Positions 7,616 through 17,091 of a stretch of DNA of 52,095 nt are shown one piece after another. Origin of the DNA: Flavicella sp964230805 (GTDB taxonomy: Bacteria; Bacteroidota; Bacteroidia; Flavobacteriales; Flavobacteriaceae); contig CAXRIA010000039.1 of the NCBI GenBank assembly GCA_964230805.1, positions 1 through 52,095 of the forward strand, in the 5' to 3' direction. The translations under genes and the position numbers were made by a program. The notes beneath the pieces are model-generated. The model worked only from the letters and a program-made list of their open reading frames with translations, made no database searches and was not told the DNA's origin. The first letter of the stretch is position 1. Every line of letters begins with the position of its first letter.

Positions 7616-7648
7616 AAAAAGCTGTCTATAAAGACAGCTTTTTTTTTG
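7616..7648 (+). terminator. Intrinsic terminator after the DUF3127 gene
   Basis: The stem is GCTGTCT / AGACAGC (7621-7627 and 7632-7638) with loop ATAA, an A-run before it and a run of nine Ts after it. Confidence 0.85.
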
Positions 7649-7702
7649 CAATTCCATTGCCAAGTATGCGAAATAACGTTTCACCAAGAATATCAAAATA
7701 AC

Positions 7703-7710
7703 TATATTTG
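7703..7710 (+). promoter_or_regulatory. -7 box (TATATTTG) for pyrH
   Basis: An exact TAnnTTTG match lies 18 bp before the pyrH ATG, implying a leader of only about a dozen bases. Confidence 0.6.
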
Positions 7711-7728
7711 CACAACTAAAAAAAACAC

Positions 7729-8439
7729 ATGCAATACAAACGAATATTACTAAAATTAAGCGGCGAATCTTTGATGGGTGCCAATCAATACGGAATAGAC
7801 CCTTCCAGGTTGGCAGAATATGCTGAAGAAATAAAAGCCATTGTCAACAAAGGCATTGAAGTGGCTATTGTCATCGGTGGTGGTAATATTTTTAGAGGTG
7901 TGGCCGGTGCAAGCAATGGCATGGACAGAGTCCAAGGCGATTACATGGGCATGCTCGCAACCTGTATCAACGGACTTGCTTTGCAAAGTGCCATTGAAAC
8001 GACGGGAGTAAAAACGCGCTTGCTGACCGCTATCAAAATGGAGCAGGTAGCAGAGCCTTTTATCAAAAGAAGAGCTGTACGTCACCTAGAAAAGGGCCGT
8101 GTTGTTATTTTTGGAGCGGGCACCGGAAATCCATACTTCACCACAGATACGGCGGCTGTATTGAGAGCCATTGAAATATCTGCAGACGTTATTTTAAAAG
8201 GCACACGTGTTGATGGCATTTACTCTGCAGATCCTGAAAAAGATAAGAATGCGGTGAAATTCAATGAAATCACTTACAAAAGTGTTCTAGAAAAAGGTCT
8301 GAAAATTATGGATTTAACAGCATTTACGCTAAGTGAAGAAAACAACTTGCCTATTGTTGTTTTTGATATGGACACCAAAGGAAATCTTCAAAAATTACTG
8401 AATGGAGAGCACATTGGAACGTTGGTCTCAGACAAATAA
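7729..8439 (+). CDS. pyrH: UMP kinase (PyrH)
   Basis: PyrH phosphorylates UMP to UDP with ATP, in the cytoplasm, as a hexamer. At 236 residues it has family length. Seen motifs are the N-terminal LLKLSGESL (8-16), GGGNIFRG (50-57), the UMP-binding stretch FGAGTGNPYFTTDTAA, and GTRVDGIYSADPEKD. It is followed 24 bp later by frr, the classic pairing for translation and nucleotide genes, and is expressed from its own -7 box. Confidence 0.97.
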   Translation: MQYKRILLKLSGESLMGANQYGIDPSRLAEYAEEIKAIVNKGIEVAIVIGGGNIFRGVAGASNGMDRVQGDYMGMLATCINGLALQSAIETTGVKTRLLTAIKMEQVAEPFIKRRAVRHLEKGRVVIFGAGTGNPYFTTDTAAVLRAIEISADVILKGTRVDGIYSADPEKDKNAVKFNEITYKSVLEKGLKIMDLTAFTLSEENNLPIVVFDMDTKGNLQKLLNGEHIGTLVSDK

Positions 8440-8463
8440 AAATCTTTTTAAAATCTCATTTTT

Positions 8464-9018
8464 ATGAACGAAGAAATTGAATTTATTACGGACAGTTCAC
8501 AGGAGCAAATGCAACACAGTATTGAGCACCTAGGAAAAGAATTTAGAAACATTCGTGCTGGAAAAGCGAGTCCAAGTATGTTGGGGGGCGTGATGGTTGA
8601 TTACTATGGTGCTCAAACCCCATTAACGCAAGTTGCCAACATCAATACGCCCGATGCGCGTACCATTTCTGTTCAACCATGGGAAAAACAACTCATTCCG
8701 GAAATAGAAAAGGGAATTTTAGTTGCCAATTTAGGTTTCAACCCAATGAACAATGGTGAGAGTATCATAATCAATGTTCCTGTACTTACCGAAGAAAGAC
8801 GTAAGGAACTCTCTAAAATTGCAAAAGCAGCCGCGGAACATGCCAAAGTAAGCGTGCGAAATGCAAGAAAAGAAGCCAACAACGAAATAAAAAAATTAGA
8901 AATCTCTGACGATGAGAAAAAAATCGCAGAGGAGAATGTTCAAAATCTTACAGATCGTTTTATCAAAAAAATTGACGAAGCTTATGCTGTCAAAGATGCT
9001 GAAATCATGAAAGTTTAA
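8464..9018 (+). CDS. frr: Ribosome recycling factor
   Basis: RRF splits post-termination ribosomes together with EF-G. The 184-residue protein shows the family's hallmark stretch FRNIRAGKASPSML near residue 30, a central beta domain (TPDARTISVQPWEK), and the long C-terminal helix with EERRKELSKIAKAAAEHAKVSVRNARK. It lies in an operon with pyrH. An AT-rich hairpin (9101-9120) follows. Confidence 0.97.
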   Translation: MNEEIEFITDSSQEQMQHSIEHLGKEFRNIRAGKASPSMLGGVMVDYYGAQTPLTQVANINTPDARTISVQPWEKQLIPEIEKGILVANLGFNPMNNGESIIINVPVLTEERRKELSKIAKAAAEHAKVSVRNARKEANNEIKKLEISDDEKKIAEENVQNLTDRFIKKIDEAYAVKDAEIMKV

Positions 9019-9100
9019 TTTTCGTAACCAAGACAAAACCCGCAACACCTAGCTCATTTGAGAAGAACATTCCAAAATCCGTGCAGCGATAGGTACCCCT

Positions 9101-9126
9101 CAAACAAAAAAATTTGTTTGCTTTTA
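9101..9126 (+). terminator. Possible terminator after frr
   Basis: A hairpin CAAACAAA-AAAA-TTTGTTTG is followed by CTTTTAA. The stem is perfect but AT-rich, so it may be weak. Confidence 0.4.
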
Positions 9127-9141
9127 AGATTTTAGACAATT

Positions 9142-11511
9142 ATGACATTTTGGAATAAAATTTCCCGGTTTATTTTAAAAAACCAAATCATCGTACTCCT
9201 CAGCATCGCGATCATTACAGTGCTCTTGGGAAGTCAGATGAAGTACATTAAGTTTTCCTATACCGAAGCCAATTTATTGCCAGAAGATCATATTGAAAAT
9301 GTAAAGTACGATAAATTCCTAAATATTTTCGGAGAAGAAGGGACACTGATTCTTTTGGCTGTTGGTGACAGCGCCATTTACCAACCTGAAAAATTCAATA
9401 ATTGGAACCAACTTGCGAAAGAACTCGATCGTTTTGAGGAAATCGATTTTTCCATTTCTATTGGAGATTTAAAAGAACTTAAAAAAGATACAAAAAAACA
9501 ACGTTTTGAGCTCGTTTCCATGAGTCCTGAACGCGTGGCCTCACAAGCAGAAGTAAATCAATTAAAAGAGCGTCTGTTTGCAAATTTCCCTTTTTACAAC
9601 AACCTTCTGTTTAACAAAGAAACACAAACCGTTCAAACGGGGCTCTATCTGAAAAGTGACATTGTCAACACGAAAATTCGAAAAGATTTTATTTTCGATC
9701 AACTCAATCCAATCATTGAAAAATTTGAGATAGACAACAACATCGATGTGCACGTATCAGGAATGCCCTACGTTCGCACCATGAACTCTGAGAATATCAA
9801 AGCAGAAATGGGCATGTTCGTAGGATTAGCCTTGGGAATTACAGCGCTGATTTTCTTTTTCTTTTTCCGTTCTTTTCGTGCCACATTCATCACACTACTT
9901 GTCGTGAGCATCGGCGTGATATGGGCATTTGGTTTTATCGGATGGTTCCGCTACGAAATCACCATTTTAACAGCACTCATTCCGCCTTTGATTATCGTTA
10001 TTGGAGTGCCCAATGCCATTTTCATTATCAACAAATACCAACAAGAGGTAAAAAAACATGGAAACAAAACAAAGTCATTGCAACGCGTTATTTCCAAAGT
10101 AGGAAATGCCACTTTGATGACCAATATTACCACTTCAGCCGGATTTGCGACTTTTATTTTTACCAATAGTCAGCTACTCAACGAATTCGGAATCATTGCC
10201 GCTATCAATATCATGGCCATTTTTGTGCTATCCTTGTTGATCATCCCGAGCTTGTACAGTTTTATGCCTCTTCCGAAAAAGAAGCATCTAAAACATTTGG
10301 ACAAACTGTGGATTTCAAAAATAGTGAATTGGATGGTCTCGATGGTACGTCATAAAAAGCTTACCATTTATAGCATCGCTTTTTTTGTTATTATCAGCAG
10401 TATCATTGGGGTATATAAAATTCGTGTCTCTGGAAGTTTGATTGAGGACATGCCAAAAGACAAAACATTTTTTAAAGACATTGTTTTCTTTGAGAAAGAA
10501 TTTGGCGGAATTATGCCCTTGGAGATCATGATTGACACCAAAAAAGAAAACGGCGTCATGAAACTCAAGACCTTGAAAAAAATTGAAAAGTTGAACGAGG
10601 CCATTGATCTCATTCCTGAACTTTCGCAGCCAATCTCAATTAATAATTTGGTCAAATATTCCAAACAAGCTTTTTACAATGGAAATCCAAAATATTTCCA
10701 ATTGCCTACTTCTCAGGAAAAAGCTTTTTTGTTGAACTATATCAAAAATTCGGGAAGCAGTACAAATTCATTCAAAAACATTGTAGATCCTACGGGGAGG
10801 TATGCCAGAATAACCACCTATATGAAAGATGTAGGAACCGATAAAATGGAACGCATACAAGAACGCTTACAAGCGGTGATAGACAAAGAGTTCAAATCGA
10901 GCTCCTATGAGGTTACTCTCACTGGAAAAGCCTTGGTTTTTTTGCGTGGAACCACCTATTTGATTAACAATTTAGTGATCTCATTGTCACTTGCCATATT
11001 CTTAATCTCACTATTCATGGGGTGGATGTTTCGATCCATCAGAATGATTTTAGTTTCACTCTTACCGAACCTTTTGCCTTTGTTAGTGACTGCTGGACTG
11101 ATGGGTTATTTGGGCATTCCAATCAAACCCTCAACCATTTTGGTGTTCAGCATCGCCTTTGGAATTTCTGTAGACGATACCATTCATTTTTTAGCCAAAT
11201 ACCGACAGGAACTTATGGCCAACAATTGGAAAATACGAAAATCTGTGTACAACGCCTTGCGTGAAACAGGTGTCAGTATGTTTTACACTTCGATTGTCTT
11301 GTTTTTCGGCTTTTTGGTATTCATAATTTCAAGCTTTGGAGGCACCAAAGCTTTGGGTGGCTTGGTGTCGGTAACCTTGCTATTTGCTATGGTTTCCAAC
11401 TTACTGCTTCTGCCTGCTTTGCTCCTTTCACTAGAAAGAAGAATTGCGAACAAGAAAACGTTTAAAAAACCCAAAATGCAGATCATTCCAAAACCTGAAG
11501 ACGGAGAATAA
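9142..11511 (+). CDS. RND-superfamily (MMPL-type) membrane exporter
   Basis: This is a 789-residue integral membrane protein built of two repeats. Each repeat has one N-terminal helix (about residues 12-31 and 410-430), a large periplasmic domain, and a bundle of five helices. The second bundle carries FGISVDDTIHFLAKYRQEL (about 673-691); the paired acidic residues are the proton-relay type seen in this family. The first bundle has the matching VIGVPNAIFIINKYQQE. Such proteins move lipids, hopanoids or other hydrophobic molecules with the proton gradient; the substrate cannot be read. It starts 123 bp after frr and ends 4 bp before the convergent hydroxylase gene. Confidence 0.9.
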   Translation: MTFWNKISRFILKNQIIVLLSIAIITVLLGSQMKYIKFSYTEANLLPEDHIENVKYDKFLNIFGEEGTLILLAVGDSAIYQPEKFNNWNQLAKELDRFEEIDFSISIGDLKELKKDTKKQRFELVSMSPERVASQAEVNQLKERLFANFPFYNNLLFNKETQTVQTGLYLKSDIVNTKIRKDFIFDQLNPIIEKFEIDNNIDVHVSGMPYVRTMNSENIKAEMGMFVGLALGITALIFFFFFRSFRATFITLLVVSIGVIWAFGFIGWFRYEITILTALIPPLIIVIGVPNAIFIINKYQQEVKKHGNKTKSLQRVISKVGNATLMTNITTSAGFATFIFTNSQLLNEFGIIAAINIMAIFVLSLLIIPSLYSFMPLPKKKHLKHLDKLWISKIVNWMVSMVRHKKLTIYSIAFFVIISSIIGVYKIRVSGSLIEDMPKDKTFFKDIVFFEKEFGGIMPLEIMIDTKKENGVMKLKTLKKIEKLNEAIDLIPELSQPISINNLVKYSKQAFYNGNPKYFQLPTSQEKAFLLNYIKNSGSSTNSFKNIVDPTGRYARITTYMKDVGTDKMERIQERLQAVIDKEFKSSSYEVTLTGKALVFLRGTTYLINNLVISLSLAIFLISLFMGWMFRSIRMILVSLLPNLLPLLVTAGLMGYLGIPIKPSTILVFSIAFGISVDDTIHFLAKYRQELMANNWKIRKSVYNALRETGVSMFYTSIVLFFGFLVFIISSFGGTKALGGLVSVTLLFAMVSNLLLLPALLLSLERRIANKKTFKKPKMQIIPKPEDGE

Positions 11512-11515
11512 AAAA

Positions 11516-12631
11516 TTACAAGAAGGTCGCCAAGGTAAAAATGGCAAGTAGCCAACGAACCCACTCCAAGTATTTTATCTTCAAACCCTCGAGTATTCTC
11601 CCTATAACAACCAAAGATACTCCTAAAAATAGTCCGATAAGAGCCAGCTGCATCGTATCAAATACATTCAGAAAAAAGGAAAAAACTACCATTACCAAAA
11701 AAACAAAAAATACATTGGCAACAATGTAAATTTTCTTAAAAAATGGGTAATTGGCATAGTGATAACTCCCTTTCGGAATATAAAGCGGTAAATCTTTCAG
11801 AGGACCTGATGCAGGCACCCAATCCGGACCTTTCACCCATAAAAGCACTTTTTCTTTCCAATAGGAGAGTTGCTTTGTTTTAAAAATTAAGTTTTTATAA
11901 TAATGAAAAACGGACATCAGAAAATCTCTTGAATTGATGTCTTTTGTAATCCCGTAAGAAACCGCTTCTTCTTCTTTTTGAAAGGTTCCAAAAATACGAT
12001 CCCAAACAATCAGCACACCTCCGTAATTCTTGTCCAAATATTTTGAATTACTCCCATGATGCACCCTGTGATGCGAAGGAGTCACCCATATTTTCTCAAA
12101 CCATCCCAACTTCGGAACAACGGTGGTATGCAATAAAAATTGATAGAGGCCAATCACCAAATGAGTGGCTAGCACAATTTCTGCAGTGAACCCAAATATG
12201 GGCATTAACGACCAAAATAGCACACGAATAATTACCTGTAAAGGCGTCAGATTCAAAGCCACCGAATAATTGTAATCCTCACTTTGATGATGAACGATGT
12301 GTGCACCCCAAAAAAAGTTAATTCGATGCCCTGCTCTGTGATAAAAATACCAAATAAAATCGGATACAAGAACCGCAAAAACAAAGGTTATTCCTGTTTT
12401 AGGAATGCTAAAAAAGGCCCAATTTTCATAAAGGTACTCGTAGTAATAATAGATAAGAGGCACCATGAAAATACCTGCCACCCTATCAAAAACACCCATT
12501 AATAAATTGGAAACCGTATTTTGAAATCGGAAAATTTTTTTCCCTTGCGACCGCGTATACAAATACTCCATACCAATAATAAACAGCACGACTGCCGCCA
12601 CAATCCAGAGGTGTTTGTTTTCTTTCATCAT
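11516..12631 (-). CDS. Fatty acid hydroxylase/sterol desaturase family membrane protein
   Basis: This 371-residue di-iron membrane oxygenase family member carries the expected histidine clusters: HRAGH (98-102), HIVHH (111-115), an isolated His168, and SHHRVHH (186-192), then NYGGVLIVWDRIFGTF. Several hydrophobic helices surround them. The family hydroxylates or desaturates lipids or carotenoids using O2; the substrate is not evident. The C-terminal 120 residues add at least two more membrane helices after the catalytic core, longer than the minimal family. The start may be the first or second Met of MMKENK. Confidence 0.9.
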   Translation of the reverse strand: MMKENKHLWIVAAVVLFIIGMEYLYTRSQGKKIFRFQNTVSNLLMGVFDRVAGIFMVPLIYYYYEYLYENWAFFSIPKTGITFVFAVLVSDFIWYFYHRAGHRINFFWGAHIVHHQSEDYNYSVALNLTPLQVIIRVLFWSLMPIFGFTAEIVLATHLVIGLYQFLLHTTVVPKLGWFEKIWVTPSHHRVHHGSNSKYLDKNYGGVLIVWDRIFGTFQKEEEAVSYGITKDINSRDFLMSVFHYYKNLIFKTKQLSYWKEKVLLWVKGPDWVPASGPLKDLPLYIPKGSYHYANYPFFKKIYIVANVFFVFLVMVVFSFFLNVFDTMQLALIGLFLGVSLVVIGRILEGLKIKYLEWVRWLLAIFTLATFL

Positions 12632-12729
12632 TCAATGTTTTTCTTTCAAAAATATAAAAACTATCAAAAAACAGCTTTTTATAGATGTTAAAATTTAAAA
12701 TGCAAAGGTTGTTTTGACTCTAAAAAAAG

Positions 12730-12737
12730 TATATTTG
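12730..12737 (+). promoter_or_regulatory. -7 box (TATATTTG) for asnS
   Basis: This exact TAnnTTTG match ends at 12737, where an upstream in-frame GTG would begin. The box therefore rules out that longer start and supports the ATG at 12761. Confidence 0.6.
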
Positions 12738-12760
12738 TGAGACATCAAATCTCATTTTCA

Positions 12761-14194
12761 ATGACGAAAACTACGGTAAAAAAGCTCCTTTCATCCAAGA
12801 ATATCAATCAAAAAGTAACCTTAAAAGGATGGGTGAAAACATTTCGAGCCAATCGTTTTATTGCCCTAAATGATGGCTCTTGTTTGGCCAACATGCAATG
12901 TGTTCTCGATTATGAAAACACAGACGAAAACATCCTTAAAAACATTCAAACAGGCGCAGCAATCGCTGTGGAGGGCTTGCTTGTCGAAAGTCAAGGAAAA
13001 GGACAACATCTGGAAATTCAAATTCAAAAAATTGACATCCTGGGAACGTCAAACCCCGACGAATATCCTATACAAGCCAAGAAACACAGTTTCGAATTTT
13101 TGAGAGAAAATGCACATCTTAGAATTCGAACGAATACCTTCGGTGCCATTATGAGGGTGCGCTCTGCATTGTCTTTTGCCGTTCATCAATATTTTCAAGA
13201 ACAGGGATTCAACTATGTACACACACCCATCATAACAGGATCCGATGCTGAAGGCGCAGGAGAAATGTTTCGTGTAAGTACTTTGGACCCTAAAAATTCT
13301 CCAAAAACAGAGACGAATTCTATCGACTATCAACAGGACTTTTTTGGTAAAGAAACACATCTCACTGTTTCTGGTCAATTGGAAGCAGAAACCTATGCCA
13401 TGGCGCTGGGAAAGGTCTACACTTTTGGCCCTACATTTAGAGCCGAAAACTCAAACACCTCAAGACATCTTGCTGAATTTTGGATGATTGAGCCCGAAGT
13501 AGCGTTCAACGACCTCATTGATAATATGGACCTGGCTGAAGATTTTATAAAATTTACATTGCACCATATTTTAGCGCATTGTAAAGAGGACCTCCAGTTT
13601 TTAGAACAGCGCTTGATTCAAGAAGACAAGAGCAAACCGGCAATAGAGCGTAACGAAATGACACTCATAGAAAAATTACATTTCGTTGTGAACAACCAAT
13701 TTGAAAGAATTAGTTATACTGAAGCGTTTGACATTTTGAGAAATTCGAAACCCAATAAAAAGAAAAAATTCAAATACGTTTTGAATGAATGGGGAGCAGA
13801 CTTGCAAAGTGAACACGAACGCTACTTGGTCGAAAAGCACTTTAAAGCGCCCGTCATAATATTTGACTACCCTGCCAATATCAAAGCTTTCTATATGCGC
13901 TTGAACGAAGATAAAAAAACAGTACGCGCTATGGATGTGTTGTTTCCTGGTATTGGAGAAATTGTAGGCGGATCTCAACGTGAAGAACGATTGGATGTAT
14001 TGAAAGAAAAAATCAAAAATTTGGACATCGATGAAAAAGAACTTTGGTGGTATTTGGATACCCGTAAATTCGGGACTGCTGTGCATAGTGGTTTCGGATT
14101 GGGCTTTGAAAGATTGGTTCTTTTTGCCACAGGAATGAGTAATATTCGAGATGTCATACCTTTTCCTAGAACGCCTCAAAACGCCTCTTTTTAA
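12761..14194 (+). CDS. asnS: Asparaginyl-tRNA synthetase
   Basis: This class II synthetase charges tRNA-Asn with asparagine. From the ATG at 12761 it has 478 residues. It has an N-terminal OB-fold anticodon-binding domain (VTLKGWVKTFRANRFIALNDGS), then the catalytic core with GFNYVHTPIITGSDAEGAGEMF, FGKETHLTVSGQLEAE, TFGPTFRAENSNTSRHLAEFWMIEPE (motif 2), and GFGLGFERLVLFATGMSNIRDVIPFPRTP (motif 3). It lies upstream of rpoN on the same strand, a conserved flavobacterial order. Confidence 0.97.
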   Translation: MTKTTVKKLLSSKNINQKVTLKGWVKTFRANRFIALNDGSCLANMQCVLDYENTDENILKNIQTGAAIAVEGLLVESQGKGQHLEIQIQKIDILGTSNPDEYPIQAKKHSFEFLRENAHLRIRTNTFGAIMRVRSALSFAVHQYFQEQGFNYVHTPIITGSDAEGAGEMFRVSTLDPKNSPKTETNSIDYQQDFFGKETHLTVSGQLEAETYAMALGKVYTFGPTFRAENSNTSRHLAEFWMIEPEVAFNDLIDNMDLAEDFIKFTLHHILAHCKEDLQFLEQRLIQEDKSKPAIERNEMTLIEKLHFVVNNQFERISYTEAFDILRNSKPNKKKKFKYVLNEWGADLQSEHERYLVEKHFKAPVIIFDYPANIKAFYMRLNEDKKTVRAMDVLFPGIGEIVGGSQREERLDVLKEKIKNLDIDEKELWWYLDTRKFGTAVHSGFGLGFERLVLFATGMSNIRDVIPFPRTPQNASF

Positions 14195-14294
14195 TCCGAA
14201 CAAAACCATCGATTTTCCCTTACGGTGCCTCGTTAAAAACCTCTTAAAAATTGTGAATAAGAGTAAAATTTTAACAAAAAAACAATAGAATTAA

Positions 14295-14302
14295 TATCTT
14301 TG
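14295..14302 (+). promoter_or_regulatory. -7 box (TATCTTTG) immediately before rpoN
   Basis: Only six bases separate this TAnnTTTG match from the rpoN ATG at 14309, so the transcript would begin at or within a few bases of the start codon. Confidence 0.55.
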
Positions 14303-14308
14303 TAATAC

Positions 14309-15754
14309 ATGTTAAAACAGCAATTTCAACTTAAATTATTACAAAAACTCTCTCCGCAACAAATTCAATTGATGAAATTGATTCAGTTGCCTACGCAAGC
14401 ATTTGAACAAAGAATAAAACAAGAAATAGAAGAAAACCCCGCATTGAACAGTGAAAAAGAACTCGAAGAAAACAACAGCGATGAATACGATGACTTGAAC
14501 ACTGATTCCAATGAAACAGAGGATTTTGATATTGATGCGTATTTGAGTGATGATGAAATTCCTTCCTACAAATTACAAACAAACAATTACAGCGCAGACG
14601 ACGAAGACCAGCGCATTCCCTATGCCGGTGGCATTAGTTTTCACCAGTCTTTGAAAAACCAACTAAACACCTATACCCTTTCCAATGAAGACTTGATCAT
14701 TGCTGAATTTTTAGTCGGAAGTATCGATGAGAGCGGTTACATTCGAAGAGAAATTCTCGATTTGGTGGATGACTTGGCCTTTACCCAAAATATTTTCACT
14801 ACGGAGGAAAACGTTGCTAATGTGCTCGCATCTGTGGTTCAAAAATTAGAACCTGTTGGGGTCGGTGCCAGAAATCTCAAAGAATGTTTGATAATACAAC
14901 TACGCGCAAAAGAAACCACGAAAAGTGTTTCATTGGCCACTACGATTTTAGAAAATAGCTTCGATCAATTTGTGAACAAACACTACAAAAAACTTCTTGA
15001 CAAACACAAGTTGTCAGAAAAAGATCTCAAGCATGCCATCCGTGAAATTGAAAAATTAAACCCCAAACCTGGAGGAGGCTTCAGCAATAACAACAAACAC
15101 ACGCAACAAATCGTTCCTGATTTTACCATCTCTATAAACGAAGGAGCATTGGAGTTAACACTCAATTCTAGAAATTCGCCGGAATTACACATTTCAAGAG
15201 AGTACAACAACATGCTGAAAGGATACCAAGAATCCAAGCAAAAAAGCAAAGCGCAAAAAGACGCTGTTCTTTTCATCAAACAAAAATTAGATGCTGCCAA
15301 ATGGTTTATCGATGCGGTCAAACAACGACAACAAACTCTTTATGTAACCATGCATGAAATCATGCAACAGCAATACGATTATTTCATGAGTGGAGACGAA
15401 AGAAAACTCAAGCCAATGATTCTAAAAGATATTGCTGACAAAATAGAAATGGATATATCAACGGTCTCTCGAGTTGCCAATAGCAAATATGTTTCCACCC
15501 CCTACGGAACAAAATTGATCAAAGAATTCTTTTCCGAATCGATGAAAAACGAAAAAGGAGAAGACATTTCTACCAAAGAAATCAAAAAAATACTCGAAAG
15601 TGTTGTTGAATCAGAAAACAAAAGAAAACCGCTTACCGACGACAAACTTGTTGCCAAACTGAAGGAAAAAGGATACCTCATTGCCCGAAGAACCGTGGCT
15701 AAATACAGAGAGCAACTAGACATTCCTGTCGCTCGATTGCGAAAAAAATTATAG
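14309..15754 (+). CDS. rpoN: RNA polymerase sigma-54 factor
   Basis: RpoN directs RNA polymerase to -24/-12 promoters and depends on AAA+ activators. The 481-residue protein has the Gln/Leu-rich activator-interacting region at 1-45 (LKLLQKLSPQQIQLMKLIQLPT), an acidic linker (about 50-90), the core-binding domain, and the C-terminal DNA-binding part with KDIADKIEMDISTVSRVANSKYV and the RpoN box ARRTVAKYR at 459-467. It lies downstream of asnS by 114 bp with its own -7 box. No sigma-54 activator and no clear -24/-12 promoter is seen in the window. Confidence 0.97.
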   Translation: MLKQQFQLKLLQKLSPQQIQLMKLIQLPTQAFEQRIKQEIEENPALNSEKELEENNSDEYDDLNTDSNETEDFDIDAYLSDDEIPSYKLQTNNYSADDEDQRIPYAGGISFHQSLKNQLNTYTLSNEDLIIAEFLVGSIDESGYIRREILDLVDDLAFTQNIFTTEENVANVLASVVQKLEPVGVGARNLKECLIIQLRAKETTKSVSLATTILENSFDQFVNKHYKKLLDKHKLSEKDLKHAIREIEKLNPKPGGGFSNNNKHTQQIVPDFTISINEGALELTLNSRNSPELHISREYNNMLKGYQESKQKSKAQKDAVLFIKQKLDAAKWFIDAVKQRQQTLYVTMHEIMQQQYDYFMSGDERKLKPMILKDIADKIEMDISTVSRVANSKYVSTPYGTKLIKEFFSESMKNEKGEDISTKEIKKILESVVESENKRKPLTDDKLVAKLKEKGYLIARRTVAKYREQLDIPVARLRKKL

Positions 15755-15855
15755 ACATCAGAGGACTAGAGACACTTTAAAGATAGCGCTTAAAAAAGTT
15801 CAGTCAGCAAATAACATACAACAAGGAAATCTTTCCAAAAAAATGTACTGCATCG

Positions 15856-16524
15856 TCAGAGCATGTAAAAAATCAAGCCCAAACGCAAAGGTTTCATTCT
15901 GAGCAACGCATCATTTGCATCGACGACACCGTCTTTGTACAGGGGAGTTAATGCGTAATTCACATAAAAATTCCACGTATTGTATCCCACGGCAAGACTG
16001 ATTCCATATTGGAATTTATTTATTACCGTCATATTTCGCAAAACTGTTGTTTCTTGTCCCAAACGATACTTGGCGCGATTACGAAACACATAGGAAAAAT
16101 TGATTCCACTGTAAATTCTCCAAAATTTGAATTTATCATAGGTGGAGGTTCTCCAACGAAATTCCAAAGGAACCTCTAAACTACTATGACTGAAAACATT
16201 GCTCGTGTAAGCTTCGGCCAATCGAAAACTACCTGTATCGTGTAACAAATTGTGGTTGTATCTATGGTAGGCGTATCCTAGCCCTAGCGCCATTCCTAAA
16301 TTTCTTCTTTTATTGAAAGGAATGTCCTTTATAAAACCAAAGGAAAGACCATAAGAAATCCCATTTTGTTCAAACGCTTGGGGCGTATCCATCAGTGAAT
16401 TGTAAACGATACTCAGAAACAATTGATCCTCCAAATAGAATGTATCCTGTTCCGCATCTTCCTGAGCAAGAAAACGCAAAGGCAAACACAAGAACATCAA
16501 TAAAAGAAAGCCGTTAATTTTCAT
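15856..16524 (-). CDS. PorT-like outer-membrane beta-barrel protein
   Basis: From the ATG at 16524 this 222-residue protein has a signal peptide (MKINGFLLLMFLCLPLRFLAQ, cut after about residue 20). A series of amphipathic strands follows, rich in Tyr, Phe, Arg and Asn, ending with the hydrophobic strand LGLIFYML, typical of an 8-stranded barrel of the PorT family. PorT itself is a type IX secretion component, but many homologues are simply barrel proteins, so I do not assign SprT. An in-frame ATG at 16569 would run through a terminator hairpin and is rejected. It lies between rpoN and the exb operon. Confidence 0.75.
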   Translation of the reverse strand: MKINGFLLLMFLCLPLRFLAQEDAEQDTFYLEDQLFLSIVYNSLMDTPQAFEQNGISYGLSFGFIKDIPFNKRRNLGMALGLGYAYHRYNHNLLHDTGSFRLAEAYTSNVFSHSSLEVPLEFRWRTSTYDKFKFWRIYSGINFSYVFRNRAKYRLGQETTVLRNMTVINKFQYGISLAVGYNTWNFYVNYALTPLYKDGVVDANDALLRMKPLRLGLIFYML

Positions 16525-16550
16525 CTGTGAAAGTTTCCAAACAAAAGTAC

Positions 16551-16583
16551 ATAAAAAAACACCTGTCATATGACAGGTGTTTG
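16551..16583 (-). terminator. Terminator of the exbB-exbD operon
   Basis: A 26-bp perfect palindrome (16557-16582, core ACACCTGTCATATGACAGGTGT) is followed, on the minus strand, by a run of Ts. It lies 24 bp past the last exbD stop. Confidence 0.8.
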
Positions 16584-16606
16584 AAAATTTTTAGAGAAGG
16601 AAAGCC

Positions 16607-17083
16607 TTACTTTGTATTGTTGCTTATATCACCACTACGTGTTGAATAACTTACTTTCAGTGCGTTGATATCTCTCAATTCCATTCGAATGTCATGAATG
16701 GTTCCAACGCTCGCTTTTATATCCGATTTGATAGAAGTAGTCATGTATGGCACTTCTTCTGGATTGTGTTTTTCTTGCTCTGAATAAATAAAACTGGCAA
16801 TATCATTGACACTGGCAATCTTATCATTCAACTGAATTTTATCTCCAGAACCAAATTTTACTTGATCCTTTGCTTTTCCAACATAGATTGTACTCACAAG
16901 ACTTTTGTGCTCCAATTTTTTTACCTCAGTGGCGTTTGGAAGCTGTGGCGCCTTGATAACCAATTCTGTTTCTCTCATCGTTGTTGTTACCATAAAGAAA
17001 AACAACAGCATGAATACAATATCAGGCAAAGCGGCAGTATTGACTGCTGGGATCCCTTTTTTCTTTTTTGAAAATTTAGACAT
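16607..17083 (-). CDS. exbD: ExbD/TolR-family proton-channel protein (second copy)
   Basis: ExbD proteins work with ExbB to turn the proton gradient into force on TonB. This 158-residue copy has a short basic N-tail (MSKFSKKKKG), one membrane helix at about 20-36 with the essential Asp21 (ALPDIVFMLLFFFMVTTTM), and a periplasmic domain. It starts 8 bp after the first exbD and is the last gene of the operon, followed by a terminator. The two copies differ strongly outside the helix, so they may form a mixed dimer. Confidence 0.93.
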   Translation of the reverse strand: MSKFSKKKKGIPAVNTAALPDIVFMLLFFFMVTTTMRETELVIKAPQLPNATEVKKLEHKSLVSTIYVGKAKDQVKFGSGDKIQLNDKIASVNDIASFIYSEQEKHNPEEVPYMTTSIKSDIKASVGTIHDIRMELRDINALKVSYSTRSGDISNNTK

Positions 17084-17091
17084 ATCGTATT

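Noticed and set aside
14195..15855. Search for sigma-54 (-24/-12) promoters near rpoN and the nitrogen genes
   Set aside because: No convincing TGGC-N-TTGC pair was seen by eye; absence is not proof.
16525..16569. Upstream ATG for the PorT-like gene
   Set aside because: The extra codons read through the exb operon terminator hairpin and precede an excellent signal peptide.
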